Shown piece after piece: positions 33,887-42,042 of a DNA stretch of 64,000 nucleotides (within the stretch, counting starts at the first letter, position 1; every line of letters starts with the position of its first letter). Origin of the DNA: Komagataeibacter xylinus (lineage in GTDB: Bacteria; Pseudomonadota; Alphaproteobacteria; Acetobacterales; Acetobacteraceae); contig NZ_QQBI01000001.1 of assembly GCF_004302915.1 (NCBI RefSeq), positions 315,216-379,215 on the forward strand, given 5' to 3'. The position numbers and the translations under genes were made by a program. The notes under the pieces were generated by a model. It was not told where the DNA came from. It worked only from the letters and a program-made list of their open reading frames with translations, and searched no databases.

Positions 33887-33951
33887 CGGGCCGGGGCCGC
33901 GCCTTGACGCGGGCCTGCCCTCCCACACCCCTTTTTACGAAACGGATCACG

Positions 33952-34443
33952 ATGTCTGCTACTGAAAACAAGTCCGACCTGATCAACGTCGATCTCAAGA
34001 CAGGACGGGTGGTGATCCGCCTGCGTCCCGACATTGCGCCGCTTGCCGCAGAGCGCATCCGCACGCTGGCGGCGGAAGGCTTTTATGACAACACGCCTTT
34101 CCACCGCGTGATCCATGGCTTCATGGCGCAGGGCGGCGACCCCACGGGCACCGGCACCTCGGGCAGCAAGCTGCCGGACCTGAAGGCCGAGTTCACCAAC
34201 AAGGCCAAGTTCGAGCGCGGCACGGTGGGCATGGCCCGCACCATGAACCCCGATAGCGCGAACAGCCAGTTCTTCATCATGTTCGAGCCCTCGCCGCACC
34301 TTGATGGCCAGTACACCATCGTGGGCCAGGTGATTGAAGGCATGGACCACATCGACCAGATCAAGCGCGGCGCGGGCCAGAGCGGCATGGTGCAGGACCC
34401 CGACCGCATCATCAAGATGCGCCCGGCCGACGCCGAGGCCTGA
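33952..34443 (+). CDS. ppiB: Cyclophilin-type peptidyl-prolyl cis-trans isomerase
   Basis: 163 aa single cyclophilin domain. Motifs: FYDNTPFHRVIHGFMAQGGDPTGTG, with the catalytic Arg and the FMxQGGD motif, then MARTMNPDSANSQFFIMFEPSPHLDGQYTIVGQVIEGMD. There is no signal peptide, so it is cytosolic. Start ATG at 33952, with CGGAT upstream. It follows coaD at 65 nt on the same strand. Confidence 0.93.
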   Translation: MSATENKSDLINVDLKTGRVVIRLRPDIAPLAAERIRTLAAEGFYDNTPFHRVIHGFMAQGGDPTGTGTSGSKLPDLKAEFTNKAKFERGTVGMARTMNPDSANSQFFIMFEPSPHLDGQYTIVGQVIEGMDHIDQIKRGAGQSGMVQDPDRIIKMRPADAEA

Positions 34444-34609
34444 TCCGGCCCATGCCGGGCGGCGCACCCTGCCGCCGCCCGGCACCCCTGCGGGCCTGCA
34501 TAAACGGCACGCGCAGGTTGACACTCCCGCCGTGGATGTTTAGAGACCTGCCCAAGGCGCCACGCCCCGGCCTGACCGGCACGCTGGCCCCTGATGAAAC
34601 AGGTCATGT

Positions 34610-34685
34610 GAGCCGGTAGCTCAGTCGGTAGAGCATTCGACTTTTAATCGAATGGTCGTGGGTTCGAATCCCACCCGGCTCACCA
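34610..34685 (+). tRNA. tRNA-Lys (anticodon TTT)
   Basis: 76 nt cloverleaf: acceptor GAGCCGG/CCGGCTC, D-stem GCTC/GAGC, anticodon stem TTCGA/TCGAA with loop CTTTTAA (anticodon 34643-34645), T-arm GTGGG-TTCGAAT-CCCAC. The 3' CCA is encoded. The conserved TTCGAAT T-loop and the pairing support it without a search. Confidence 0.97.
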
Positions 34686-35144
34686 GGACCCCTTTCTTTT
34701 CTTCCCTGCTTTTTGTGGCTCCTGCGCCCCTGTCGCCACCTGTTGCGCGCGTGGGTGATGGTTGTTCGTGCCTGCTTGCGCGAACACGTGGCGCTGTACC
34801 CTTATTCCCGTAAAATCTTGATATGGCCCACCATGGACCAACCGGCCCGTGGCGATAATGCATGGCCGGATGCCAGCTTTCATGGGCCAGACGGGCTACG
34901 GAAAAGTGCGTTTTCAGGCAGCTTCATATTCGTTTTAATAATTAAGTTATCTTATGGGTAATTTTTTTATAATTTTATGTCTTGATCTGGGTCCATTTTT
35001 TCCAATAAATGGCCTTCCGCCATGCGGTCACAGGATATTCGCACATTCCGGCCGCTTTCTCTCCCGCTATCGTTGCCGGTGCAATGGATGGCGAGCCTGC
35101 CCCGGCACAGCCCGGCGCAGGTGCTTCAAAGTCTGTGAGATGCC
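34686..35144. other. Intergenic region upstream of edd
   Basis: 459 nt with no gene that I can support. A distinctly AT-rich segment at about 34915-35010 (TTTTAATAATTAAGTTATC, TTTTTTTATAATTTTATG) is the likely promoter zone for edd-eda. No tRNA terminator with a clean stem and T-run was found. Confidence 0.45.
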
Positions 35145-36983
35145 ATGAGCCTGCACCCCGTCCTGACCGCCGTGACCGAGCGGGTCATCGCCCGTTCGGC
35201 CCGCACCCGCAGGGCCTATCTGGACCTGATCGCCCGCGAGCGTGAAAACGGCATCAGCCGCCCGCGCCTGGCCTGCGGCAACCTGGCCCATGCCATCGCG
35301 GCCTCGGGCAACGACAAGGCGGGCCTGCGTGCGGCAGGCGGCATGAATGTGGGCATCATCACCGCCTATAACGACATGCTCTCCGCCCACCAGCCCTATG
35401 GCCGCTACCCCGACCAGATCAAGCTGTTCGCGCGTGAGGTAGGCGGCACGGCGCAGGTGGCAGGCGGCACGCCCGCCATGTGCGATGGCGTGACCCAGGG
35501 CCAGCCGGGCATGGAAATCTCGCTGTTCAGCCGTGATGTCATTGCGCTCTCGACCGCTGTCGGGCTGAGCCATGGCATGTATGAAGGCGTTGCCATGCTG
35601 GGCATATGCGACAAGATCGTGCCCGGCCTGCTCATGGGCGCGCTGCGCTTTGGCCACCTGCCCACCATCCTGATCCCGTCCGGCCCCATGCCATCGGGCC
35701 TGCCCAATAGTGAAAAACAGCGCATCCGCCAGCTTTATGCCGAGGGCAAGGTGGGCAAGGACCGGCTGATGGATGCGGAATCCGAATCCTATCACGCGGC
35801 AGGCACCTGCACCTTCTATGGCACGGCCAACACCAACCAGATGCTGATGGAGGTGATGGGCCTGCACCTGCCCGGCTCCTCCTTCGTGCCGCCCAACACC
35901 AGGCTGCGCCAGGAACTGACGCGCGCGGCCATCCACCGCCTGAGCGAGATCGGCACGCGCGGCGAGGACTATCGCCCGCTGGGTCTGTGTGTTGATGAGC
36001 GCGCCATCGTCAACGCCGCCGTGGGGCTGCTGGCCACGGGCGGGTCGACCAACCTTGCCATCCACATCCCCGCCATGGCGCGGGCGGCGGGCATCATCAT
36101 CGACTGGACCGACCTCGACCAGCTTTCGGCCATCGTGCCACAGCTCACCCGCGTCTATCCCAACGGGTCGGAGGATGTGAATGCCTTCCACGCGGTGGGC
36201 GGCATGCCCAGCCTGATCGGCTCGCTGCTTGATGCGGGCCTGCTGCACCCCGATATCCTGACCGTGGCGCGCGGCGGCTTTGATGAATACCGCAAGAAGC
36301 CCGAACTGCGTGAGGATAAACTGGTGTGGGAAGAGGCTGGCCCTTCCACCAACGAGAGCATCCTGCGGCCGCCCGCCAACCCCTTCCGCGCCGATGGCGG
36401 CATAAGGGTGATGGAAGGCAATCTGGGGCGCGGCATCTACAAGACCAGCTCCGTCGCCCCCGAGCGCTGGACCATCGAGGCCCCGGCCGCCGTGTTCGAC
36501 CACCAGGAAGACGTGCTGACCGCCTTCCGCGATGGCAAACTCGACCGTGACGTGGTGGTCGTGGTGCGCTTTCAGGGCCCTGCCGCCAACGGCATGCCGG
36601 AACTGCACAAGCTCACCCCCACCCTGGCGGTGTTGCAGGACCGCGGGCACAAGGTGGCACTCGTAACCGATGGCCGCATGTCAGGTGCCAGCGGCAAGGT
36701 GCCCGCCGCCATCCATATCGGGCCGGAAGCCTATGTGGGCGGCCCGCTCTCGCTGCTGCGCGATGGCGACATGGTGCGCGTGTGCGCCCAGACGGGCCGC
36801 ATCGAGGCACTGGTTGAAGCCAGCGTGCTGGCCGACCGCACGCCCGCCCGGCCGCCTGCGCCGCAGTTCGGCACCGGGCGCGAGCTGTTTGCGCTGATGC
36901 GCAATAATGTGGACCTGCCCGAGCAGGGGGCCTCGGCCATTCTTGCCTCCATGGACCACATGGCTGCACAACAGAGCGCGTGA
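35145..36983 (+). CDS. edd: Phosphogluconate dehydratase (Entner-Doudoroff)
   Basis: 612 aa [4Fe-4S] dehydratase making KDPG from 6-phosphogluconate. IlvD/Edd family blocks: [95 protein letters not shown], and C-terminal [19 protein letters not shown]. Cluster cysteines fall in MCDG, ICDK and GTCT. Length and the [12 protein letters not shown] segment favour Edd over dihydroxyacid dehydratase, as does eda immediately downstream. Confidence 0.96.
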   Translation: MSLHPVLTAVTERVIARSARTRRAYLDLIARERENGISRPRLACGNLAHAIAASGNDKAGLRAAGGMNVGIITAYNDMLSAHQPYGRYPDQIKLFAREVGGTAQVAGGTPAMCDGVTQGQPGMEISLFSRDVIALSTAVGLSHGMYEGVAMLGICDKIVPGLLMGALRFGHLPTILIPSGPMPSGLPNSEKQRIRQLYAEGKVGKDRLMDAESESYHAAGTCTFYGTANTNQMLMEVMGLHLPGSSFVPPNTRLRQELTRAAIHRLSEIGTRGEDYRPLGLCVDERAIVNAAVGLLATGGSTNLAIHIPAMARAAGIIIDWTDLDQLSAIVPQLTRVYPNGSEDVNAFHAVGGMPSLIGSLLDAGLLHPDILTVARGGFDEYRKKPELREDKLVWEEAGPSTNESILRPPANPFRADGGIRVMEGNLGRGIYKTSSVAPERWTIEAPAAVFDHQEDVLTAFRDGKLDRDVVVVVRFQGPAANGMPELHKLTPTLAVLQDRGHKVALVTDGRMSGASGKVPAAIHIGPEAYVGGPLSLLRDGDMVRVCAQTGRIEALVEASVLADRTPARPPAPQFGTGRELFALMRNNVDLPEQGASAILASMDHMAAQQSA

Positions 36984-37012
36984 ACCCCAACGCCTTGCAC
37001 AAGGGAGCCGAC

Positions 37013-37627
37013 ATGGCCCGCATTGAAGAGATCATGACCCTTGCCCCGGTTATTCCGGTGCTGGTCATTCACGACCCCGCCCATGCCCGCCCGGTGGCCG
37101 AGGCCCTTGTGGCCGGTGGCCTGCGCGCGCTGGAAGTAACCCTGCGCACCGACTGCGCGCTGGACGTGATTGCCGAGATGGCGAAGGTGGAAGGCGCCGT
37201 CGTGGGCGCTGGCACCGTGCTCAATGGTGATGACCTCAAGCGCTCGGTCGATGCGGGGGCGCGCTTCATCGTCAGCCCTGGCCTGACCACGGATGTGGCG
37301 CAGGCGGCACGGACGAGCGACGTGCCGCTGCTGCCCGGCACGGCCAATGCCAGCGACATCATGCGCGGGCTGGACCTTGGGCTTTCGCACTTCAAGTTCT
37401 TCCCCGCCGTGGCGGCGGGCGGCATCCCGGCGCTCAAGGCGCTTTCGGCTCCGTTCGGGCAGGCGCGGTTCTGCCCCACCGGTGGCATCAAGGCCGAGAC
37501 CGCGGCAGACTGGCTGGGCCTGCCCTCCGTGCTGTGCGTGGGCGGCTCGTGGCTGGTGCCCGCAGGTGCGCCGGATGTGGCGGCCATTACCGCGCGCGCA
37601 AGGCAGGCGGCGGCCCTCAAGGTCTGA
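37013..37627 (+). CDS. eda: 2-keto-3-deoxy-6-phosphogluconate aldolase
   Basis: 204 aa class I aldolase splitting KDPG to pyruvate and glyceraldehyde-3-phosphate. The Schiff-base Lys128 is in SHFKFFPA, with Glu41 and Arg45 in LEVTLRT; GAGTVLN and PTGGIK complete the TIM barrel. AAGGGAG lies 6 nt before the ATG at 37013; a GTG overlapping the edd stop at 36980 is possible but less good. With edd it forms the Entner-Doudoroff branch that feeds gap/pgk. Confidence 0.96.
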   Translation: MARIEEIMTLAPVIPVLVIHDPAHARPVAEALVAGGLRALEVTLRTDCALDVIAEMAKVEGAVVGAGTVLNGDDLKRSVDAGARFIVSPGLTTDVAQAARTSDVPLLPGTANASDIMRGLDLGLSHFKFFPAVAAGGIPALKALSAPFGQARFCPTGGIKAETAADWLGLPSVLCVGGSWLVPAGAPDVAAITARARQAAALKV

Positions 37628-37653
37628 TCGCCTCATACCGCGCCGATCAAAAT

Positions 37654-37734
37654 AAAACTTCTCAGGTGCCGCCTTTTTTCAAAAAAGGCGGCATTCTTTT
37701 TGGAAGTTTTTTGAGAAAATATTTACCAGAACTG
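37654..37734. repeat. Palindromic intergenic repeat, copy e (likely eda terminator)
   Basis: Forward copy 26 nt past the eda stop. Hairpin A is perfect (GCCGCCTTTTTTC/AAAAAAGGCGGC) and is followed by ATTCTTTTT. The second half is eroded (GAAGTTTTTTGAGAAAATATTTACCAGAACT). Confidence 0.78.
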
Positions 37735-37833
37735 TCCGTAACTTAAATAACCGCCAACAATTCACTTCTATCCTCGCCTTTCGGGCCATGACGTCATAGG
37801 GTCATGACTGTTACACAAGGGAGCAGACCCGTT

Positions 37834-38193
37834 ATGGATCAGACCAGGGCGGAAGAGATTGTTGCGCATAATGCACCCTTCAGTTCCCATTTCCGCGATG
37901 ATTCCTTCCTTGGCAGGCTGCATGAGGAATGGGTCTGGGATGAAGGCGAATTCACGCGGTTGAAGCAGGCCATCACCTGCCTGACCCATCATAAATGCCA
38001 GGATGCCACAATACGCGCGCAGGCCTTTGATATCTTCAGCTACCTGATGTCCGTTGCCTTGCTCAGCCATTGCAACCCCGATGATCTGTACAGGATCGCC
38101 AACATGGATATCGACCTGTTCGTGGCACGGCGCGAAGAAGTGCAGATGGTGTTCGACCATTTTCTGGGCAGCTGGCAGTTCCGCCCGGCCTGA
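37834..38193 (+). CDS. Imm41-like immunity protein (putative)
   Basis: 119 aa, no signal peptide. By memory of the family it resembles immunity protein 41: an opening NAPF...SFLGRLHEEWVWDE, then a central AFDIFSYLMSVALLSHCNPDDLYRIANMD, and a closing RREEVQMVFDHFLGSW. Imm41 proteins neutralise polymorphic toxins delivered between bacteria. No toxin gene is visible beside it, so it would be an orphan. The start at 37834 has GGGAG 10 nt upstream; an in-frame ATG at 37804 would add ten residues. It is convergent with alkB at a 13-nt gap. Confidence 0.6.
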   Translation: MDQTRAEEIVAHNAPFSSHFRDDSFLGRLHEEWVWDEGEFTRLKQAITCLTHHKCQDATIRAQAFDIFSYLMSVALLSHCNPDDLYRIANMDIDLFVARREEVQMVFDHFLGSWQFRPA

Positions 38194-38206
38194 CGCAGCC
38201 CCTGCC

Positions 38207-38863
38207 CTACCACACCCGCCGGAAGGTCAGGTTGTAGCGGCACGGCCCCGTAACCGGGTGCTGGCCTGTCCGCAAGGGGGCGATGCCGTGAAAGACATGC
38301 CGCGACGGGCCACCCCACACCACCACGTCACCATGCAGCAACGCAATACGCCGGACCGGGTCGGCACGCTGCAACCCGCCCCATTGAAAGATGGCAGGCA
38401 GGCCGAAGGAGACGGACACAACCGGCGCATCCGCCCGCTCATCATCATCCTGATGCAGCCCCATGCGCGCGCCCGGGCGGTAGCCGTTGATCAGGCACGT
38501 ATCGGGCGCAAAACCCTCATGCCCCGCAAGCCGCGCGGCCTCAATGGCCCAGTCCCGCCACGCAAGGGGCAGCGCAGGCCAGGGCTCGCCGGTCATGGGG
38601 TCGCGGGTCTCATAACGGTGGCCCTGCCCATCGCTGCACCAGCCTGCCGCCCCGCAGCAGGTCATGGCGACCGACATGGTGCCGCCGCCCGCCACTGTCA
38701 TGCGCCGGAAGGGCGAGAGGCGGGCAATCTGCTTTATGCCCGCCAGCATCTCGCGTGCCTGTGGCGCGGCATGGCCGCGCAACACCATGGCCCCGGCATC
38801 GAGCACTTCGTGCTTCGGTGCGGAGGCTGGCGGTGGGTCGAGCATGAATTCCTGCTGCGCCAT
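38207..38863 (-). CDS. alkB: Alpha-ketoglutarate-dependent DNA dealkylase AlkB
   Basis: 218 aa Fe(II)/2-oxoglutarate dioxygenase reversing 1-methyladenine and 3-methylcytosine by oxidative demethylation. Iron ligands His137 and Asp139 (GLHQDDDE) and His192 (SRHVFHGI); 2-oxoglutarate arginines 209 and 215 (CRYNLTFRRV). NGYRPGARMGLHQD matches AlkB itself rather than distant homologues. No ada gene is beside it. Confidence 0.93.
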   Translation of the reverse strand: MAQQEFMLDPPPASAPKHEVLDAGAMVLRGHAAPQAREMLAGIKQIARLSPFRRMTVAGGGTMSVAMTCCGAAGWCSDGQGHRYETRDPMTGEPWPALPLAWRDWAIEAARLAGHEGFAPDTCLINGYRPGARMGLHQDDDERADAPVVSVSFGLPAIFQWGGLQRADPVRRIALLHGDVVVWGGPSRHVFHGIAPLRTGQHPVTGPCRYNLTFRRVW

Positions 38864-38941
38864 ACCCGGTCTTTTCCCCCTTGTTCCGTGCTACGGAGCG
38901 TTAAAAGACTGTTTGAAAACAACTCATTGAGGAAAAATGAT

Positions 38942-39022
38942 AAAAGTTTCCGGGTGGCGTCCTGTTTCAGAAAGGCAGCGCTCTTCAAAGCTTTCTGAAA
39001 GAAGCTTCACCAAAAACTTCTT
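38942..39022. repeat. Palindromic intergenic repeat, copy f
   Basis: Forward copy with outer ends AAAGTTTCCGGGTG and CACCAAAAACTTCTT. Hairpin A is partly decayed (GGCGTCCTGTTTCAGAAAGGCAGC) and hairpin B nearly intact (AAGCTTTCTGAAAGAAGCTT). Unlike the others it lies between divergent genes (alkB and the gene at 39258), so it is not at a gene end. Confidence 0.78.
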
Positions 39023-39257
39023 TTGATTTTAAAGCGCTATCATGTACTGCCTTCTTTAACAAAGGGCATTTGGATGCTGGATCAGACCTTCAGCCACCCT
39101 GCAGAAAAGATATGGGCACGCACCTCAAAAGCCGCATCGTGCCATCATCATTCCGGTTGCCCACATACCATCATGACAAAAATGCTCCCCCTCCCCGCCT
39201 CAACCGGGCAGGATTGTTTTCTTGGGAACTGCATGAAATCTTCCATAGGCATCTGGA

Positions 39258-39683
39258 ATGAAAGATATAATTGGTCTGTTGGGAATTGCACCTGACAAAA
39301 TAAAAATAATCTCTGAAAAGCGATATGATAATATTGAAGAAATCGATGATCGTGTCGATTATGAATTCTTCAATGATGGATTTTGCCTATGCAAGGAATC
39401 CGGAAAAAAGATCATTGATAATATCTTTTTCTATAGCAAAAATTATGGGGATGGCTACCAATCTTATCATGGTGAACTGCCTTTCGGCCTCCACTTTGAC
39501 ATGAGCCGCGCAGAAGTCCATCAATTGTGTGGAAAGCCTGATTCCAGTCGGGGCACAGTAACACTGCCAGTTCTTGGCACAGTGCCACCCAAGGATAAAT
39601 ACGTCAGAAATACTATTACATTTAATATAATTTATAATTTTGATGAATATTCAATATTATACATAATTGCAGGCATTGATTAA
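39258..39683 (+). CDS. Immunity-protein-like gene (AT-rich, unknown family)
   Basis: 141 aa, cytosolic. Codon use is clearly more AT-rich than the window (ATA, AAA and AAT codons frequent), suggesting transfer. The core GELPFGLHFDMSRAEVHQLCGKPD with a later VLGTVPPKDKY resembles proteins I associate with toxin-immunity loci (pattern: glycine, hydrophobic pair, M/D-SREEV, GxPD, then PPWDKY). The family name is not certain, so the immunity role is inference. A decayed paralogue follows 17 nt downstream. Confidence 0.6.
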   Translation: MKDIIGLLGIAPDKIKIISEKRYDNIEEIDDRVDYEFFNDGFCLCKESGKKIIDNIFFYSKNYGDGYQSYHGELPFGLHFDMSRAEVHQLCGKPDSSRGTVTLPVLGTVPPKDKYVRNTITFNIIYNFDEYSILYIIAGID

Positions 39684-39700
39684 TATTAACAAAAATATAA

Positions 39701-40102
39701 ATGAAAGATGCATTTAATTTTTTAGAAAAAATACTGACGGCATAAAAGATATTTTGGAAAATGGATGCGATGAAATTCAGGACATAGAAGGCATAATTGA
39801 TTACATTTTCCATACGCAAGGAACCGGAAGCAAATTTTATCAGCGTCATTTCCTGTTATGGCAAAACAGATCGGTATGATTACCAGACCTATCGGAGCGA
39901 CCTGTCGTCTGGCATCAATATCGGCATGACTCGCGCAGAAGTCCGCCACCTGTGGGGAGAACCGGATTTCAGCAAGGACGTGATGACACTGCCTGCGCCT
40001 GAGAAAACGGACCCCATGGACTGTTACTTCAAGAACGGCATGAAGTGGCAAAGGCCGTCTCCCGACCTGGCCCGCAGCCTCCTTTTGCAGGCATCCGCAT
40101 AA
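39701..40102 (+). pseudogene. Frameshifted paralogue of the preceding immunity-like gene
   Basis: It opens MKDAFNFLE like the gene before it (MKDIIGLLG). The frame is then lost near 39720-39732, where a T6 and an A6 run lie side by side. The next part (DGIKDILENGCDEIQDIEGIIDY) is in another frame, and the original frame returns near 39797 with ITFSIRKEPEANF, then SDLSSGINIGMTRAEVRHLWGEPDFSK, parallel to the upstream SHGELPFGLHFDMSRAEVHQLCGKPDSS-type block. The shared C-terminal half is replaced by an unrelated tail. A short product could start from TTG at 39797, but a broken copy is the simpler reading. Confidence 0.6.
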
Positions 40103-40132
40103 AAAAAAGGGGCACCCGCACCGGATGCCCCT
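40101..40132 (-). terminator. Terminator of the DUF2076 gene
   Basis: On the minus strand GGGGCATCCG-GTG-CGGGTGCCCC with one mismatch, followed by T8. It lies 24 nt beyond the stop. Confidence 0.85.
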
Positions 40133-40155
40133 TCCCTTAACAAGACAGCACTTAA

Positions 40156-40935
40156 TCAGAAGCTGTTGTCATCGCCCGCGTCAAAGCCGCCACCGTCGAA
40201 GCCACCGCCGTCATCACCACCACCGGCATCAAAACCGGAATCCGCCGTGGTGCCACCACCAGCAAACGGGTCGGCGCCGCCGGTACCGGCCGTGCTGTCA
40301 CCGTAGTTGTTGTTGATGATGGTCTCGCCCGTGCCGCCCTGGGGCATGCCGCTGGCAAAGCCGCCATCATCATGGTGCCCGCTGAACAGGCCGGTCAGCG
40401 CGTTGCCCATCATCATGCCACCGGCCACACCGGCCGCCGTGGTCAGCGCCGAGCCCAGAAAGCCCGAGCCGCCCGAGCGGAACATACCCGGCTGCATACC
40501 CTGCGGGTAAACCGGCTGCGGCGGCGGTGATGAAGGCGCAGCCCCACCCCAGCCCGGCGGGGGCGCTGCCTGCTGCGCGCGCTGGCCGCCACCAAAGATA
40601 CCGCTGAGGAACCCCCCGCCCCCGCTGCCACCCGATGATGGCTGCGGGGGCACCTGCTGCTGCATCTGCTGGATCTGCTGCTGCGCCTGCTGGAGCTGCC
40701 ACTGCAACTGGCGAATCCGGTTCTGCGCCTCGGCCAGGGCCGCTTCCTGCACCACGGCGGTCTGGGTGATGCGGTAACGGGCTTCAGGATATTTCTGGAA
40801 CATCTGCCCGATATACTGATCGGCCTGCGGGTCGATCGGCGGGAGGGCGGTTGTCGTCTGCGGCACGCTGCCGGGGGCATTGCCCCCCACGCGGGCAAAA
40901 AACTGTGTGATCAGTTCGCGTTCCTGGTCATTCAT
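40156..40935 (-). CDS. DUF2076 domain-containing protein
   Basis: 259 aa. The N-terminus MNDQERELITQFFARVGG and the following coiled region are the DUF2076 signature. Residues about 75-110 are a Gln-rich coiled coil (LQWQLQQAQQQIQQMQQQ). After that come Gly/Pro-rich low complexity, a Gly-Ala segment SALTTAAGVAGGMMMGNALTGLF that could insert in a membrane, and a tail of repeated DGGGFD/DAGG units ending DDNSF. No signal peptide. Function unknown in this family. The start is chosen for the conserved MNDQER; an upstream in-frame ATG adds 29 non-homologous residues. Confidence 0.85.
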   Translation of the reverse strand: MNDQERELITQFFARVGGNAPGSVPQTTTALPPIDPQADQYIGQMFQKYPEARYRITQTAVVQEAALAEAQNRIRQLQWQLQQAQQQIQQMQQQVPPQPSSGGSGGGGFLSGIFGGGQRAQQAAPPPGWGGAAPSSPPPQPVYPQGMQPGMFRSGGSGFLGSALTTAAGVAGGMMMGNALTGLFSGHHDDGGFASGMPQGGTGETIINNNYGDSTAGTGGADPFAGGGTTADSGFDAGGGDDGGGFDGGGFDAGDDNSF

Positions 40936-41145
40936 CCTGTCTGTCCTGCCTTGGGCTGGGAATACCGTATCCCTGCCGATGTGGTCCGTGCGGGCGCAAT
41001 AAGCAAGGCCCCAAGCCGCCATGCGGGGCCGCTTTTGGCGTATGGCACGCCCGACCTTCCGGTCGGGGCCGCATAACGGTATGCTGTCCGGCGATTTTGC
41101 GCCAGATGGTGCAAACCTCTCCCCGTTTACCGGAGCATCTCGTTC

Positions 41146-42036
41146 ATGGACCCGGCCCCCGTGCCCCGATCACCCACCTCACCGCGCCCGCTGTCCTTTC
41201 AGGGGCTTATCCTGAAGCTGCACCAGTTCTGGTCCGATCAGGGCTGCGCCATCCTCCAGCCCTATGACACGGAGGTGGGCGCAGGCACGCTCTCGCCGCA
41301 CACCACGCTGCGCGCCCTTGGCCCCAAGCCATGGAAGGCCGCCTACGTGCAGCCATGCCGCCGCCCGTCGGATGGCCGCTATGGCGAGAACCCGAATCGC
41401 CTCCAGCACTATTACCAGTACCAGGTGCTGCTCAAGCCAACGCCGGAGGAGAGCCAGAAGCTGCTGCTCGACAGCTACCGCGCCATCGGCATCGACCCGC
41501 TCGAGCACGACATCCGCTTTGTGGAAGATGACTGGGAGAACCCCACCATCGGCGCCTGGGGCCTGGGGTGGGAAGTGTGGTGCGATGGCATGGAGGTGAC
41601 GCAGTTCACCTATTTCCAGCAGGTTGGCGGCATTGCCACCGTCATGCCCTCCACCGAGCTGACCTACGGGCTGGAACGGCTCGCGATGTACGTGCAGGGA
41701 ATCGAGAATGTCTATGACCTCGATTTCAACGGCCAGGGCCTGAAATATGGCGATGTGTTCCTGCGCGCCGAGCAGGATTATTCGCGCCACAACTTCGAGG
41801 TGGCGGATGTGGAGATGCTGCACCGGCACTTCATTGATGCCGAGCGCGAATCCACCGCCCTTGCCGAGGCCGGGCTGGCCCAGCCCGCCTATGACCAGTG
41901 CCTCAAGGCCAGCCATCTGTTCAACCTGCTCGACGCGCGCGGCGTGATCAGCGTAAGCGAGCGCGCCGCCTATATCGGCCGCGTGCGCAACCTGGCCAGG
42001 CGCTGCTGTGAAACGTGGCTGGCGGGCGAGGAATAA
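41146..42036 (+). CDS. glyQ: Glycyl-tRNA synthetase alpha subunit
   Basis: 296 aa catalytic subunit of the bacterial alpha2-beta2 GlyRS. Motifs: [88 protein letters not shown], with the class II folds. GGAG lies 11 nt before the ATG. Six bases separate it from glyS. Confidence 0.97.
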   Translation: MDPAPVPRSPTSPRPLSFQGLILKLHQFWSDQGCAILQPYDTEVGAGTLSPHTTLRALGPKPWKAAYVQPCRRPSDGRYGENPNRLQHYYQYQVLLKPTPEESQKLLLDSYRAIGIDPLEHDIRFVEDDWENPTIGAWGLGWEVWCDGMEVTQFTYFQQVGGIATVMPSTELTYGLERLAMYVQGIENVYDLDFNGQGLKYGDVFLRAEQDYSRHNFEVADVEMLHRHFIDAERESTALAEAGLAQPAYDQCLKASHLFNLLDARGVISVSERAAYIGRVRNLARRCCETWLAGEE

Positions 42037-42042
42037 GAGATC

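Noticed and set aside
34621..34863. Minus-strand open frame whose C-terminus reads VGFEPTTIRLKVECSTD
   Set aside because: It is the antisense translation of the tRNA-Lys gene, a well-known false protein.
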